From: Aedes albopictus
Lineage: Eukaryota; Arthropoda; Insecta; Diptera; Culicidae
Direction: 5' to 3'
Length of the DNA stretch: 64,000 bases
Assembly (NCBI RefSeq): GCF_035046485.1
Contig: NC_085138.1
Location: forward strand, 429,833,265 to 429,897,264
Both the position numbers and the translations under genes were made by a program. Below, in pieces: positions 34,005 to 45,349 of the stretch. Positions within the stretch are counted from its first letter, which is position 1, and each line of letters begins with the position of its first letter. Under the pieces are notes generated by a model, which saw only the letters and a list, made by a program, of their open reading frames with translations, made no database searches and was not told the origin of the DNA.

Positions 34005-34103
34005 AGGCCTGTCCAGCTTTTCAAAAATGTTCTCTGATTCTCAAGTCCACTTGAGGGTGGACTTGAAAATCAGAGAACATTTTTGAAAAGCTGGACAGGC
34101 CTA
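34005..34103. mobile_element. Hairpin MITE, 99 bp, hAT-type target
   Basis: A near-perfect palindrome (arms about 47 bp, TAGGCCTGTCCAGCTTTTCA outward) with exact 8-bp target CTAAACAT at 33997-34004 and 34104-34111. Confidence 0.92.
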
Positions 34104-35499
34104 CTAAACATATCCTGAGAAATATCTAGAAGAAATCCATGCACGAGTTTCTGCAGAAAATTCAAGGAAGAGGAGCGCCTGGAATAATGCTTGGAGAAAT
34201 TCCAGCAGTACTTTTGGGACTTCCTCCCTAAAGGGCTTCCTATGCTCCACCAAGATTAAATTCTGGAGGAAACTTTAGAAAAACCCTTGGAGAAATCTTT
34301 CCAAGAATTGCAAGAATAATTATTGGGAAATTTATAGAGGAAACCCTGGTGGTATTGTAGGTAAATTCCTGAAGAAATCCCAGGCGGACTGAAGAATTCC
34401 ATACGAAATTCTTGGAGGAATACCAATTGATACCAAGAGGAATTCATCTTGGATGCTTCCAACTGCTGGAAGTCTGCACCAGAAATTCATCATTTAAAAA
34501 AAAATCCCTGGAGGACTTTTCCTTGGAATTTCTAGAGGAATCCCAGAAGTAATATCCGATGGAATCTCTGCAGGCATTGTTTGAGAAATTCCTGGATTGA
34601 CGTCTGTTTTCAAAGGATATCGTTAATTTTATTTTGAAAACAGACGCAAATTTAGCATTTTTTTCGCTGAAACGAAATTTTAAATTATTTGCCCCTTTTC
34701 AAATATAACGGGAGATTTGATCGTTACGTAGTTTGTATATGATTCCAAAATATATCAGCTAATATTAGGGACAAACGTCTTTAAAATTTGCTTCAACAGT
34801 GCATCAGAACTTCAGACTCACAAATCTCAAAAAGCAAGCTTTAAACAACAGTGATTTTTTTTAATCTGTTGTTGTTCATTTGTAATAAGCTTCAAATAAA
34901 AAGATGAGGAGCGCTGCTTTTGTTTACGAAGAGATGTGTGCGATCGAAATCGCGATTAGGTGCCAAAGTCGGCCATTTTGGGGTTATTACAAGTCTGTCC
35001 TTAAAATTTATTGTAAAATGGTATGCGGAATGTAAAACACTTTTTCTTGTTAAAAAAAAGCTAACACAATCTGGTCAGAAAACCGAAAATATCTGGAGAA
35101 AACGCAATCGAGGCCTCTCAAAATCGGGTCAGCACAGTATTATAATATCAAACGATTTCGAATTTCTGCATTAAAATATTAAAAAAATCTCAATAAAAAA
35201 TACTCCGGATAATCGAGTCTAAAATTCCGGATAATCGAACCCCGGATAATCGAGTCTCCGGATAATCGAGTCTCCGGATAATCGAGTCCGACCTGTATTC
35301 ATCTAGAAAAAAAAAATCAACGAGCTGTAAATTTTTATTCTTCCGAAAGTTTTCAAAATTTGATAATTACACAACTAATTGATTATAATTTGTTTAAATT
35401 TGCACTTGATTGATTAATTTTACATGAAGTTAAAGCGCTTAGTAAAATATTCAATATCGGACCGTCGTATTTCAATATACTCTATCTTAAAGTTGTCAA

Positions 35500-36330
35500 T
35501 GTCACGGGATAAGTACATCCATCCTTTATCCATCAAACAACAATGTCGAAGACATCATCTTTCTAAGTAATCAGGATATTGAGATATATGAGGTATAAAA
35601 TGAGAATGCTCACTAGTGCCACCTGGATGTGAAATTGCACGTCATCTTTGTCTTCATCAGTTAGTGTTTGATCTACAAAACAACTTTTCAGAAGACACCA
35701 TCTTTCTAAGTAATCAGGGTCCTGAGACATATGAGTTATAAAAATTGAATACCCACTAGCGCCACCTAGATGTGGAGTTTCAAATCATGCGGCTTTCCAT
35801 CAGTTAGTGTTCGATCTACTAAACAACTTTGCTGAAGACATCATCTTTCTAAGTAATCAGGATCTCGAGATATATGAGTTATAATATTTGAGTACTCACT
35901 TGCGCCACCTGGATGTGGAATTCCACATTATACTTGTCTTCATCAGTTAGTGTTTGATCTACTAAACAACTTTGCAGAAGACACCATCTTTCCAAGTAAT
36001 CAGGGTCCTGAGATGTATGAGTTATAAAATTTCAATGCCCACTAGCGCCACCTAGATGTGGAGTTTCAAACCAAACGGCTCTCCATCAGTTAGTGTTTAA
36101 CCAACCAAACAACTTTGCCGAAGACACCATCTTTCTAAGTACTCAGGATCCTGAGTTATATGGGATATAAAAATTACACGCTCACTAGCGCCGCCTATCG
36201 GTTGAAATCTGAATTTCTCAGATCACCTCGTGAAGGCCCTTGATATCCCAAGTAACTTTGCCGAAGACACCATATTTCTAGATCATTTAGATTTTGAAAT
36301 ACACTAATTCACATTCAACTGTCTATCTTA
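35500..36330 (-). repeat. Satellite array, right arm (~150-bp units, inverted)
   Basis: Five to six units of the same satellite as 31680-32860 in reverse orientation (CAACTTTGCCGAAGACACCA, CACTAGCGCCACCTAGATG, GAGATATATGAGTTATAAA). Copy-to-copy similarity is higher here than in the left arm. Confidence 0.85.
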
Positions 36331-36397
36331 TCTTAAATATAGTACGTTCTTCATATTGCGATTTTCAATTTTCCGCATTATAAAGAGTTATACTGTT

Positions 36398-36956
36398 TTT
36401 TTTTTTTTTTTTGTGAATCGGCTGGCGGTGCTACGCCATCCGGCAACTTTTTCGGTTTGATCGGCGTGATTCTTGGTGCATTTCTGTTGATAGTGGTACA
36501 TCAAAGATAAAATTTAATGCTCGTTGGCCTAGTAGCAAGTGACTGTATTCAAGTGTTATGTAAGACTTGCGATCGCTTGAGACTTGAGACCTTTCCAATA
36601 TTCATTATATGACATTCCATTTTATTATATTTACATACAATATTTCACCCATGTTTAACCACATTTATCTGGAGCGTTTGGTACGGTATGTCCACGCATC
36701 CATCCTCCCCTGTAGATTCGAGAAATGCTTCGACGAAGGAACAACTGTTCAAAACTCGAGGTATTTCGAAGAATCATCTCTGCGGTTAATGCAACGCAGT
36801 AGGCCTGGCCGCTTTGACGCTTGTATCATATCTTTGATATGCTGCAAGCTTCAATATTGACAAGAAAGGTAATTGGGCGTGATCTAACCCGATTACTTTC
36901 CAGGATGCTTTCTCGTACTGGCTGCGTTTGTATTAGATTAGATTAGATTAGATTAG
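36398..36956 (-). mobile_element. (CTAAT)n-headed, poly(A)-tailed retroposon, 559 bp
   Basis: A 21-base target, ATTATAAAGAGTTATACTGTT, lies at 36377-36397 and again with one change at 36957-36977. On the minus strand the insert begins with four CTAAT units, continues ACAAACGCAGCC, and ends CCGATTCAC followed by an A-run (36396-36412 read as T). Long variable target duplication and a poly(A) tail are signs of target-primed reverse transcription. No pol III boxes and no long ORF, so it may be a 5'-and-3' remnant of a LINE or a distinct non-autonomous element. Confidence 0.8.
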
Positions 36957-37146
36957 ATTATAAGGAGTTATACTGTTTTCAAAAAAGGTCTTATAATATT
37001 TCAAATAGGATTCCTGTAGAATACATTTGGGGTTGACATCGATAGAAAAGGTGGTTTCAAAGTCGATAATTCTCATGTGTTGTACAAAGTACAACAGCGC
37101 GATTAACGGAAGGTTAAGATAAGACGTAATCAACAATAGTACACCA

Positions 37147-38086
37147 CAATACTCGATTTGTGGCTGCCGGCCACGCTCAAAGCTCAAAGTCACGCTCCCC
37201 CTGGTCCACCCATCGTGCTCTCTGCACTCCACGCCTTCTTGGGCCAACCGGATCAGTCACGAATACCAACTTTGCAGGGTAGTTGTACGGTATTCTTGCA
37301 ACATGTCCTGCCAACCGTATCCTTCCGGCTTTGGTCACCTTCTGGATGCTGGGTTCGCCGTAGAGTGCAGCAAACTCGTGGTTCATCCTTCTCCGCCACA
37401 CACCACCAAAGATCGTCCGTAGCACGCGTCGCTCGAAAACTCCGAGTGCTTGCAGGTCCTCCTCGAGCATGGTCCATTTCTCGTGCCCGTAGAGGACCAC
37501 CGGTCTTATCAGCGTCTTGTATAATCTTGTTAACGAACATGGTGTACTTGGTGCGTGGGTGAATCTTTTTAGATCGCAGCTTCTTCTGGAGCCCATAGTA
37601 GACACGACTGCCACTGATAATGTGCCATCGTATTTCACGGTTAACATTGTCCTCAGCCGTCAGTAAGGATCCGAGGTAGATGAATTCCTCCACCACCTCG
37701 AAGGTATCCCCGTCTGACGTTACATTACTATCTAGACATACCTGGTCGTGTTCGGATCCGCCAGCGAGAATGCATGAACTTTGTTTTGGACGCATTCATC
37801 AACAGTCAGACCTTTGCTGCTTCGCGTTTCAGGCGGGTTTACAGTTCTGCTACCGTTCCAAATGTTCTGGGGATAATGTCCATGCCGATTTGAAGTCGAA
37901 GAACAGTTTATGCATTGAGACCTAGTATTCACGGCATTCCAGGAGGATTTGCCGTACGGTAAAGATCTGATCCGTTGTCGACCGGCCGTCGATGAAGCTG
38001 GCTTTATAACTTCCCACGAACTCATTCGTTTTAGGCGACAGACGACGGAAGATGATCTGGGATATACACAGTTTGAAAAAATCATC
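37147..38086 (-). pseudogene. RTE-like LINE, RT C-terminal fragment
   Basis: Minus-strand reading gives EEFIYLGSLLTAEDNVNREI and GSRVYYGLQKKLRSKKIHP in one frame (to about 37540), then TLIRPVVLYGHEKWTMLEED, RRVLRTIFGGVWRRRMNHE and RIRLAGHVARIP in another, so at least one frameshift separates them. This is the segment following the YxDD domain in RTE-like LINEs. The same family as 1-680, with little overlap between the two fragments. Confidence 0.8.
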
Positions 38087-38930
38087 GACTTCGCTAATGT
38101 TTTACCGAAATCTCAACCGTTAAGTTTGTTTTACAGGAAAAATTCGGTAAAGATAGTAACTTTTACCGAAGTTCGTTAGAGTTTGACAGATAAACGATAA
38201 CATTTTGCCGATCTATAGATATTATGCCTCTCAAGAAAAATCAGAATATGGCGATTATCTGCCTCTGGCTTCTGATATTAGCGCGACAGTCACTAATCAT
38301 AACAGCGTCACCAGATTTAAAAGTATATAATTCCACTATATGGGGTTTGACAGCAAGAACACTCATTCCACTGAGCTACTCTTGCCGTTCGTAACAAATA
38401 CATTCAAAAACATCTGTCACTTCGCGAACCCCACGTGCTTTTGTTTTTGGCGGGAACACTTTTTCTTTTGTTTTGCCTTGCGACTGTCATGCGGCGGTAT
38501 GCATTGCGAGCGTACGACCGCCGCAGGACTCTAATAAAAGATAAGCGCGACAATAGTAGAGAAAACGTAGATCCGCAAAGATGAATCCGTTGTATCTAAA
38601 CGAGCATGACGTCACGATCCTAACATCAATGGAGTGTATGACGTCATATTCAACAATCGCACTCTTGAAATATTCTATTCATACGCTTTTACCGGGTCCG
38701 GATCACAACGTCCGGGGCCATACTGTCCCGGTCGTCAGGTTGCGTTTTTTTGCGAAATAACGTCCAAAAGTTTAGGTGCGTCATAATATCCTATGTGCCT
38801 TCTTTCCTTGGAATTCGTGGCATACTTGCATGTTTGGACGTTATACCCCGAAAAAATGCGCCATAAAGCCCTGGGACATTATGGCCTTGGACGTTATGAT
38901 ACTGCGCCGCTTATTTGACTAAGTGAAGGC
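38087..38930. other. Unassigned stretch
   Basis: TTTACCGAA(A/G)T and AATTCGGTAAA occur in inverted sense at 38100-38175, probably a small foldback. The rest has nothing recognisable. Confidence 0.35.
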
Positions 38931-39540
38931 TTAAGGGGGCGCTCAAAGTGCTTGAAGTTTGCATAGGAAAAAGTAGACAAATGTATGCAGAAATCTGGGT
39001 GGCGCTGTAACTGTTTTATGATGAAACCCTTTGGTGTTATTGTAGGTGACTATATGCCAAACAACTTTATCGAAGACCGCAAAGGGATACGACGCCTATT
39101 AAAATAGGGTATACTTATTAGGTAAAGTGAGGCGAGATATTATGATTGTTTTTCCAGTGCATGTAAGGGAATAATAATATCAATAATGAAATCTCAATAC
39201 TTCGCCTCACTTTGCGTAGGGTATAACTTTTCTCACAGGCGTCGGATCACTTTGTGGTCTTTGACAAAATTGTTTGGTATATAGTCACCTACAATAACAC
39301 CAAAGTGTTGTATCAGTAAACGCTTACAGCGCCACCTAGCGGCAAAAATCGAAAACCTGCATACATTTGGCCATGTTTTCCTATACAAACTTCAAGCAAT
39401 TTTTGCGCCCCCTTAGGCTTAACCGATTTTGCTTAAATTTTGAACGTAGCTTCTGGGAGTCCAAAACAACCGATTCAGGAGGTAAGACTTGGCATTTTTC
39501 AATGTCTTTTTGTTCTTCATATAAGTCTGGGCCACCCTAC
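38931..39540. mobile_element. TAGGGTGGCCCA foldback, copy 2, left-truncated
   Basis: Matches 681-1270 in its core and right arm, ending GGGCCACCCTA at 39540. The left arm starts only at the AAGGGGGCGC block, so its outer 5' end is missing. It carries AACTTTATCGAAGACCGC (39061) and the inverted partner near 39260. Confidence 0.8.
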
Positions 39541-41058
39541 TCCTCAGTCTCCCCTACAATTCTGTTCTGTATCCAGTGGTACATAATGTCGCTATGAGAT
39601 TTTTGCAACATTCTTCATTTGCACAATTCTTACATCACCTTCAAACCACCATTAACTTGTTCTCAAGTCGGCTCAAACTCGAACATCTAACCCATCTAAC
39701 CGATTCTGTGCACGCGTGGGAGTACCAAGATGCGGAAAAATCAATTAACATAAAACCGCCGGTGATCTGACACATTTCTCCACATCCCAAAAGCAGTAGG
39801 TAGTGTGTACCTAAACCTATGTACCACCACCGAACAGTCGCGAGACGCGGAAAACAAAGTCACGTTACTTTTAGAACTCAATTACTCTTAATTAACATCG
39901 GGAGCGCAACGAGACCGCTTCGGATGGCGACGATGATGACGACGGCAATGGCAATCTCGAGCGCAGCATCCAACGACACTACATATTGCATTCTATGATC
40001 GACACACGACCAAAGACGACGAATAACATTATCTAAGCCGTGTGTTGCGTATTGTATATGTACAATAGTGACAGACGGAAAACGATGCGCACGAGAGCTC
40101 TCGCGAACAAATTGCTTCATTTGGCACAAGAAAAATAGTGTCGTCATTAGCAAATCTAGAGAGCTTCATCGCCTTTTCTAGTGCACGGCGTAAGTTCTAC
40201 TTGAGGCGTACCGATGATCCACCCCCGCAAAATTGCTGATTCATTGTTATTCATTCATGCAATCATATGTAGATGTCAAGAAGGTAGAAAGTGTTATGTC
40301 GAGGCTACAGCAGTGACAATTTGAATTTTCAATTCGCGCCGAGGAAAGATCGGGTTTTAATTTCAATTAACTGTGTGACATTTGCGGTGCGAAGACATCC
40401 ATTTGGGATATAAGACGGAGGAAGATAGATCGTGTTTAATGACTTTATTTTGCATAAAGTTGAATATTTTGCTAGCAGCCCTAACAATGTGTATATGATA
40501 GTGTCACATTCGTCGAGCCCGAAATTATATGCTGTTATTTCGCCTAATTGAAATTGTCTCACAAGACTTGCAGATAATGCACACTATTAATGCCATGCGT
40601 AGAATGAAAAAAAAATAACACCTTAAATCTCAACAATCACGGGGGCAGTCTCCTACGTACACAAACGATTGACGCAAAAACCGTTAATAGATACCACTAA
40701 TCCGGATTTCATTAATCCTCCCATGAAGGGGAGGGATAATGCTTCAAATCCAAAACAGAAGCAGCAGTCGAGTTAATCGCATGATTCGATAAACCCAACA
40801 AGAAGGCTTCGCCGTTGTTTGGATGCCAGAAGAAAAATAAACATTCACACATGCATACGTGCTGTGCTGCTCAATCTCAATTTGCTGTGAGAAACATACC
40901 TAATAGTAATTTATGCAACGAGTTGTAAAATGTTGATTTTTACAGCACGCGTTGTGCTTGCCGATTGATTGGCAAATGACAAAATTGACAACTATCTGAG
41001 CCTTCAAATTATGTGAAAGTTTTACAGCATGTTTCATACAAGCTACAAGCTTACCAAT
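39541..41058. other. Unassigned stretch
   Basis: Short ORFs only (for example 39878-40153 minus, 40329-40562 minus), no recognised domain. GC content is more even than in the surrounding repeats, so single-copy DNA is possible. Confidence 0.4.
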
Positions 41059-41328
41059 ATCTGCACAGATAAAAATAATGAGATTTACACGTCATGTAAA
41101 CTTCATTTTTGTCATGTAAATTTAGTGTTATGATGGTTTACATGATATATCATGTAAATTTGTGTTATATGTCATGTTAACACACAGAGTCATGCTGAAT
41201 TACATGACATATAATGGAAGTTTACATGATATTTTATGACTTTTACATGATATGTCATGTAAACTTCTGTGATATCGCACGCTCCAATCATGTGTCACAG
41301 AATCTTACACTCTTTTTTCGATCTGTGT
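41059..41328. repeat. Palindrome-rich element (TTTACATGATATATCATGTAAA type)
   Basis: At least five TTTACATGA/TCATGTAAA pairs in 41095-41265. Ends CACAGATAAAAATAATGAGA and, inverted, CACAGATCGAAAAAAGAGTG form short inverted termini. Likely a MITE; target duplication not clear. Confidence 0.6.
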
Positions 41329-41439
41329 GGTATTTACCAATATCTGGTAAATTGGAAACTTTATTGAACTCATTGACATAAATTAAAAAGCAAATAAAAA
41401 GAGGGAATTTTGTGCACAAATTGCATAGCCGGTCATGCA

Positions 41440-42085
41440 CCTGAGCTTTTGAGACGGGACCAAGGGGGTTTCCTGGATGTTCACACAGAGCCCAAAAACA
41501 GGGGGTTTCAAGGGTCTTCAGGGGATTTCAGGAGCCTTCAAAAGGCAAACCGTCAGGTTTCGTTAGCATTTCAGTGGGATTACGATAATTTTAGGAGTGT
41601 TTCAATAATATTAGGGGGTTTCAGGGAAGCCAATGGGCTTCAAGGGCATTCAATAGGGGTCTCAGGAGTCGTTACAAAGGGTTTCAGAGGCGTTTCAAGG
41701 CATTTCAGAGAGCTTCAGAAGTTTCAGGAACGTTGAAAGGGTTTTTGGAAACGCTTTGTAGTATTTCAGGGGTGTTTCAAGGGGGTTTCAGGTGCGTTAG
41801 GGGGAGGGGGATTACCTGCAATGCCTCCGAAATCCCTCAAAACCTCAACGAACCCCATGTAAAAATGCACTTCAAACCCTTCTAAACCCCCAGAAACGCT
41901 TCTGAAACCCACCGAAATGCATTGAAACTTCCTGATTTGCATCCCCCTCAAACCCCCCTTTAAATCCCATGTAACGCAGCTGAGCCAACCGAAAACGCCT
42001 CACCAAAACCTCGTAACGCCTTTAAAACCCATCGATAATCCTCTGAATACCTCTTTAATGCCTTCGAAAACCCCCGAAAATTCCT
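41440..42085. repeat. GGGGTTTCA / TGAAACCCC degenerate minisatellite, strand switch
   Basis: 41440-41810 is G-rich on the plus strand (GGGGTTTCAGG, GTTTCAAGGG). From 41820 to 42085 the same text is C-rich, that is inverted. A third, C-rich block lies at 43925-44215. Confidence 0.75.
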
Positions 42086-42940
42086 CTAAAATCAACTCCG
42101 AAAATCAATGTCCCTACATTCTCTTCGTCCGGTCCAATATTTTTCAAAAATTCTTTCACTATGACGCTTCTAGGGTGCCAAACCCCTGTTATTTTTTTTC
42201 TCATCCCATAACACCAAATTTTGTAAAATTTTGTCGAGCAGTGTAATATTACAAAATAGTTTCAATTAATAGTGATAAAATTCAATTTTATTTATACTTA
42301 TGTTTATATATGCTGCTATCCTAACCTTATCTTCGTCAATAAGCTGTTGCCGTTTATTAACATCATCGAACAACTCGTACCTCGAGACTCTGAATCTTTT
42401 CTTCTCCAAAACAGAATCTGAGACTGTGGTTCTGCTACTAACAGTGTCCTTCGTAAATGGGTTGACTTCGTTTCCATTTTCGGGTGTTTGGTCCTCAGAA
42501 ACAACAGATGACTGTCGCTTTGATACATTCTTTTTCTTCTTCGATTTCTCGTATTTGTTGAGTTGTACAATCCAACTGTTGGTCCTTTCATCCTCATCAG
42601 CAGTCGCAATCTCTTTCTCTTTGTGCTTATACTGTACTGTTGATATCTGTTGGTTGATTTCGCTGCACTTGTACATTCGGACGAGATTTTTATAAGTGGG
42701 TGTCCGATCTACACGCGAAACACCTAGGCATCCTTCCTTCATAGAAAGTTTTCCCTTTTCGGTGATGAAAATACAGAACTTCTGGAAAATTTTACAAATT
42801 AATAAACTTTTAAGGTCAAATATCTTGCTAACACGTCATAAACTAAATGCCTTGGGGTATATCCTCGAAATATACTCACGGGATTGCAAAAAATCTATTA
42901 AAAACCAATTTTTCATTTACCTTGGCTAAACGAATGTCTA

Positions 42941-43122
42941 GGCAAAAAATGACATTTGAAGGGTTTTTACCCTTGTTTTTTTGTTTCATTGTACATGTAA
43001 GTGTGATGTATCACATTTTTTAAAAACAGTACTAGATATACTATCACTGCGATAAAATAGTTTTATCATAAAATCTTTTGTATGAGTTTCCTGACACTTT
43101 TTTGGAATTTTTTTGGCCTCGC
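42941..43122 (-). mobile_element. 182-bp insertion with 15-bp target duplication
   Basis: CTAAACGAATGTCTA occurs at 42926-42940 and 43123-43137, bracketing 182 bp. A 15-bp duplication suggests retroposition. The insert has T/A runs but no clear poly(A) tail or pol III boxes. Confidence 0.7.
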
Positions 43123-43376
43123 CTAAACGAATGTCTATCACTGTATTACCGCCTGCTATAGCCATCTGGACCATGACTTTCTCCCCACTTATGTAACAGA
43201 AAGGAATGGTCACTGGATTGTTTTCCAGGCAAAACTTCATAGCGTTTTCACTGCGGAAACGTATAAACACTGATTTCTCATCAGAGATTTTATACGTTGT
43301 TTCCATCGAAGATAAATCACCGGAGAGCGCTTTTATAAAGCCAGCCATTTCAGTCAGAGTTGGTTGAAAAGCATTG

Positions 43377-43545
43377 GGGTTCATTCAAATATTACGTAAC
43401 GCAATATTTGACAAATTTAGACCCCTCCATCCCCCACCCCACGTAACCACTTTTGTATGGGAAACTTTGGAATTTTGTATGAAGCGTAACACAGCGCTAG
43501 ACCCCCTCCCTCCCCCTTAGCGTTACGTAATATTTGAACGAACCC
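43377..43545. mobile_element. TTACGTAACGC MITE, 169 bp, TTG target
   Basis: Ends GGGTTCATTCAAATATTACG and, inverted, GGGTTCGTTCAAATATTACG. TTG flanks both sides (43374-43376, 43546-43548). CCCCxCCC tracts lie inside both arms. It interrupts the gene-like ORF, and removal with one TTG keeps that frame. Confidence 0.85.
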
Positions 43546-43919
43546 TTGTCTGGGAACACAAAAGCCAGTGCATACTCTACCGTCGCTTTACTGTACATTT
43601 CGACCGTTACTCCAACCGAGCGATCCAACTCACGTCCGAATCGATCTAAGTGTGATCGTACACTGAATAAAGAAGTGATTATCATATAGAATATCTCAAA
43701 TTTGTTTCAAAATATCCATTGGCTACGTAAGCCAATTGGACGAATCCTAAAAGTTGCCAACAATTTTTAAAATAAATGACATTCAAACATATGGAAATCA
43801 TGCAGAAATTTGTATTCTTGAAAATACATCAATAACTGAATCATTCAATCAATCTTCAAGGCAAATTAAATTCATGCATCGAAAGCAGCATTCATGTAGT
43901 GTGTGCAACATTTTGCATG

Positions 43920-44215
43920 ACTGGGAGCCTCTGAAATGTCCCTGAGACCTTCTGAAGCCTCTGAAATTCATAGTAATGCCCGTGAACCTCCCTGAAACGC
44001 CCCTGAGACTTCTAAAATGCCCCTGAGACCGCTTGAAACACCCCCCAGACCCCCGGGAACCCAAAAAAATGATCCTGAGACCTTCAGGTACTTTCCTGAA
44101 AACCACTTGAATCCTCTGAAATGCCTTAAAGAACCCCTGAGACTCCCTAGAACTTCCAGAATGACCCATGAAACCTCTTTAAACGCCCTTGAGACCTCTT
44201 GGTACCCATCGCAAT
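43920..44215. repeat. CCTGAGACC degenerate minisatellite
   Basis: Repeated CCTGAGACC(T/C)TC, TGAAATGCCCC and similar, the inverted sense of 41440-41810. Confidence 0.65.
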
Positions 44216-44769
44216 TTCTCAGCTGTCTTACAAGTATAGAATTAGCATTGAGCTAAAATACACGTTAATATAAACCGAATTGGTTAGAAGACAGACTGGA
44301 AAACGCGGTGGGCTCAAATAAGGGTTGAAGCGTTTAATAGTAGACCCGACTGTATATAGATTTGGGCAACATAAGGCCGTTCACATCAAAATACGGATAA
44401 ACAAAAAGTATTGTAGAAAAACAACACCATGCAGTTAGAATAGGAGAATTAAAGTTTTAACATGACAACTTTCAGTATGCAATCTACGAATTACTCCGTT
44501 ACCAAGCAAAGCAAAGCAAAGTCTACTTTTTAATTCGTATTATAGACAAATGTGAGCATATAGATTTACATATATAGATTTGATACCATAAGTTGTAGCG
44601 TGCACTTTCTCATTTACACCTTTCGCGAACGGAATTATTGAATCGACACCTCTCCACTGCTTCTTGAGGCCTTCTTCACCATATACCAGTATATGTTTCT
44701 AGTGGTCACAGCTGTGGACGGTTTGGTGAATAACAATCTTTGTTTACATATGCCACATTGTTTTGATCG
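44216..44769. other. Unassigned stretch
   Basis: Only simple local repeats such as AAGCAAAGCAAAGC near 44505-44522. No gene recognised. Confidence 0.35.
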
Positions 44770-44860
44770 TACTAAATGATTGTATCATTGACGTAATGGC
44801 AACTAGCCAAATCTGACCAGAACAAGGTCAAATTTTTTTTCTTCAGAAACATGAAAGACC
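44770..44860 (-). pseudogene. Mariner-type transposase fragment
   Basis: Minus-strand text LTLFWSDLASCHYVNDTI resembles the second catalytic-Asp block of ITmD37E-type transposases (FWxDLAxCHY as I know it). Only about 20 residues, followed by unrelated sequence. This is the block missing from 26500-27205. Confidence 0.5.
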
Positions 44861-44879
44861 CTTTCGGAGGCATTAGCAT

Positions 44880-45055
44880 TATCATTAGCATTATGCGAGT
44901 CGCACAAATTCGTAGGTGGTACAGTCCTAGACCTGAGGGTTGCCTCCTTCCCGTCCGAACCAAAGCACAAAAATTTGGGACTAATCTCTGACTCTTATAC
45001 AAGACTGACGCAATCCTCCAATGGTCGAGCACTGTCCTGGCCACGTCCTTGCGAC
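44880..45055. repeat. Dispersed repeat split by a 10.7-kb insertion (left part)
   Basis: The sequence ending ...GGCCACGTCCTTGCGAC is cut at 45055 and continues at 55763 as TGCTGAGGGATGGGAAAGG, with CTTGCGAC duplicated. The right part runs to about 55990. The repeat's class is unknown; the 55763-55990 part has no ORF I recognise. Confidence 0.55.
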
Positions 45056-45349
45056 CAGGAATGCCAGATGATTTTTCCAAAAATCTGTATCAGGATTTTA
45101 GAAAATCTGTATTTGTCTGTATTTTGAAACTGTGAAAGCTAAAAAACACCGAGTTTCCGTAACTCCAGCCAGACCCCGTAAGAAATCTGAATGTTGCACA
45201 TGTACATTTTTGTGTCCCGAATTATGCACGAACATTTCTATTTGCAGAAAGTTTTCACTAAATGTTTAAATAGCAAAACGTTATGATTTTGCATAGTAAA
45301 ATAAATATGTATATTCTCAATAATTCTGAATTTTAACGTCGCCGAATTT

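Larger units (their letters stand above)
33590..34600. repeat. Degenerate 'aattcctggaggaatttct' minisatellite
   Basis: Diffuse 10-20 bp repeats of the GAAATTCCTGGAGG kind with no fixed period. The same texture recurs at 45350-46130, 53330-54690 and 62880-63960. Interrupted by the MITEs at 33779 and 34005. Confidence 0.7.
32865..35295. mobile_element. Pogo-like element, 2.4 kb, TA target
   Basis: Ends CAGGTCGGACTCGATTATCC in inverted orientation, TA on both sides (32863-32864, 35296-35297). The right end carries four or five copies of CGGATAATCGA and the left end two or three. No DDE transposase ORF is readable; the interior is filled by degenerate minisatellite (33590-34600), two small MITEs and unassigned AT-rich DNA. 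The 470-bp MITE at 6932-7401 shares these ends. Confidence 0.85.
31602..37117. mobile_element. 5.5-kb foldback element with satellite-array arms
   Basis: Outer ends TTAACCTTTCAGCACTCGCG and, inverted, TTAACCTTCCGTTAATCGCG, each followed by a TTGTACTTTGTACAACA palindrome (31648-31666, 37079-37096). Inside are inverted arrays of a ~150-bp unit (31680-32860 and 35500-36330). No target duplication was found. Nested within are the pogo-like element 32865-35295 and the retroposon 36398-36956. No transposase seen. Confidence 0.7.
42266..43685 (-). pseudogene. Broken gene-like ORF with intron and two insertions
   Basis: Minus-strand frame starts at Met 43685 (MIITSLFSVRSHLDRFGREL), is cut by a MITE (43377-43545), continues through FQPTLTEMAGFIKALSG and VFIRFRSENAMKFCLENNP, and is cut again at 43122-42941. 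Removing each insert with one target copy keeps the frame open up to 42921. There a GT (GTAAATG) and an AG (TTTTCCAG at 42782-42783) bound a 139-bp candidate intron in phase 0. The last exon (42781-42266) runs KFCIFITEKGK...to a stop, Lys/Glu-rich. Intact length would be about 300 residues. VFIRFRSENAMKFCL has an RRM/gag-like RNA-binding look, so it may derive from a LINE ORF1 or be a host gene; I do not recognise it. Confidence 0.6.
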
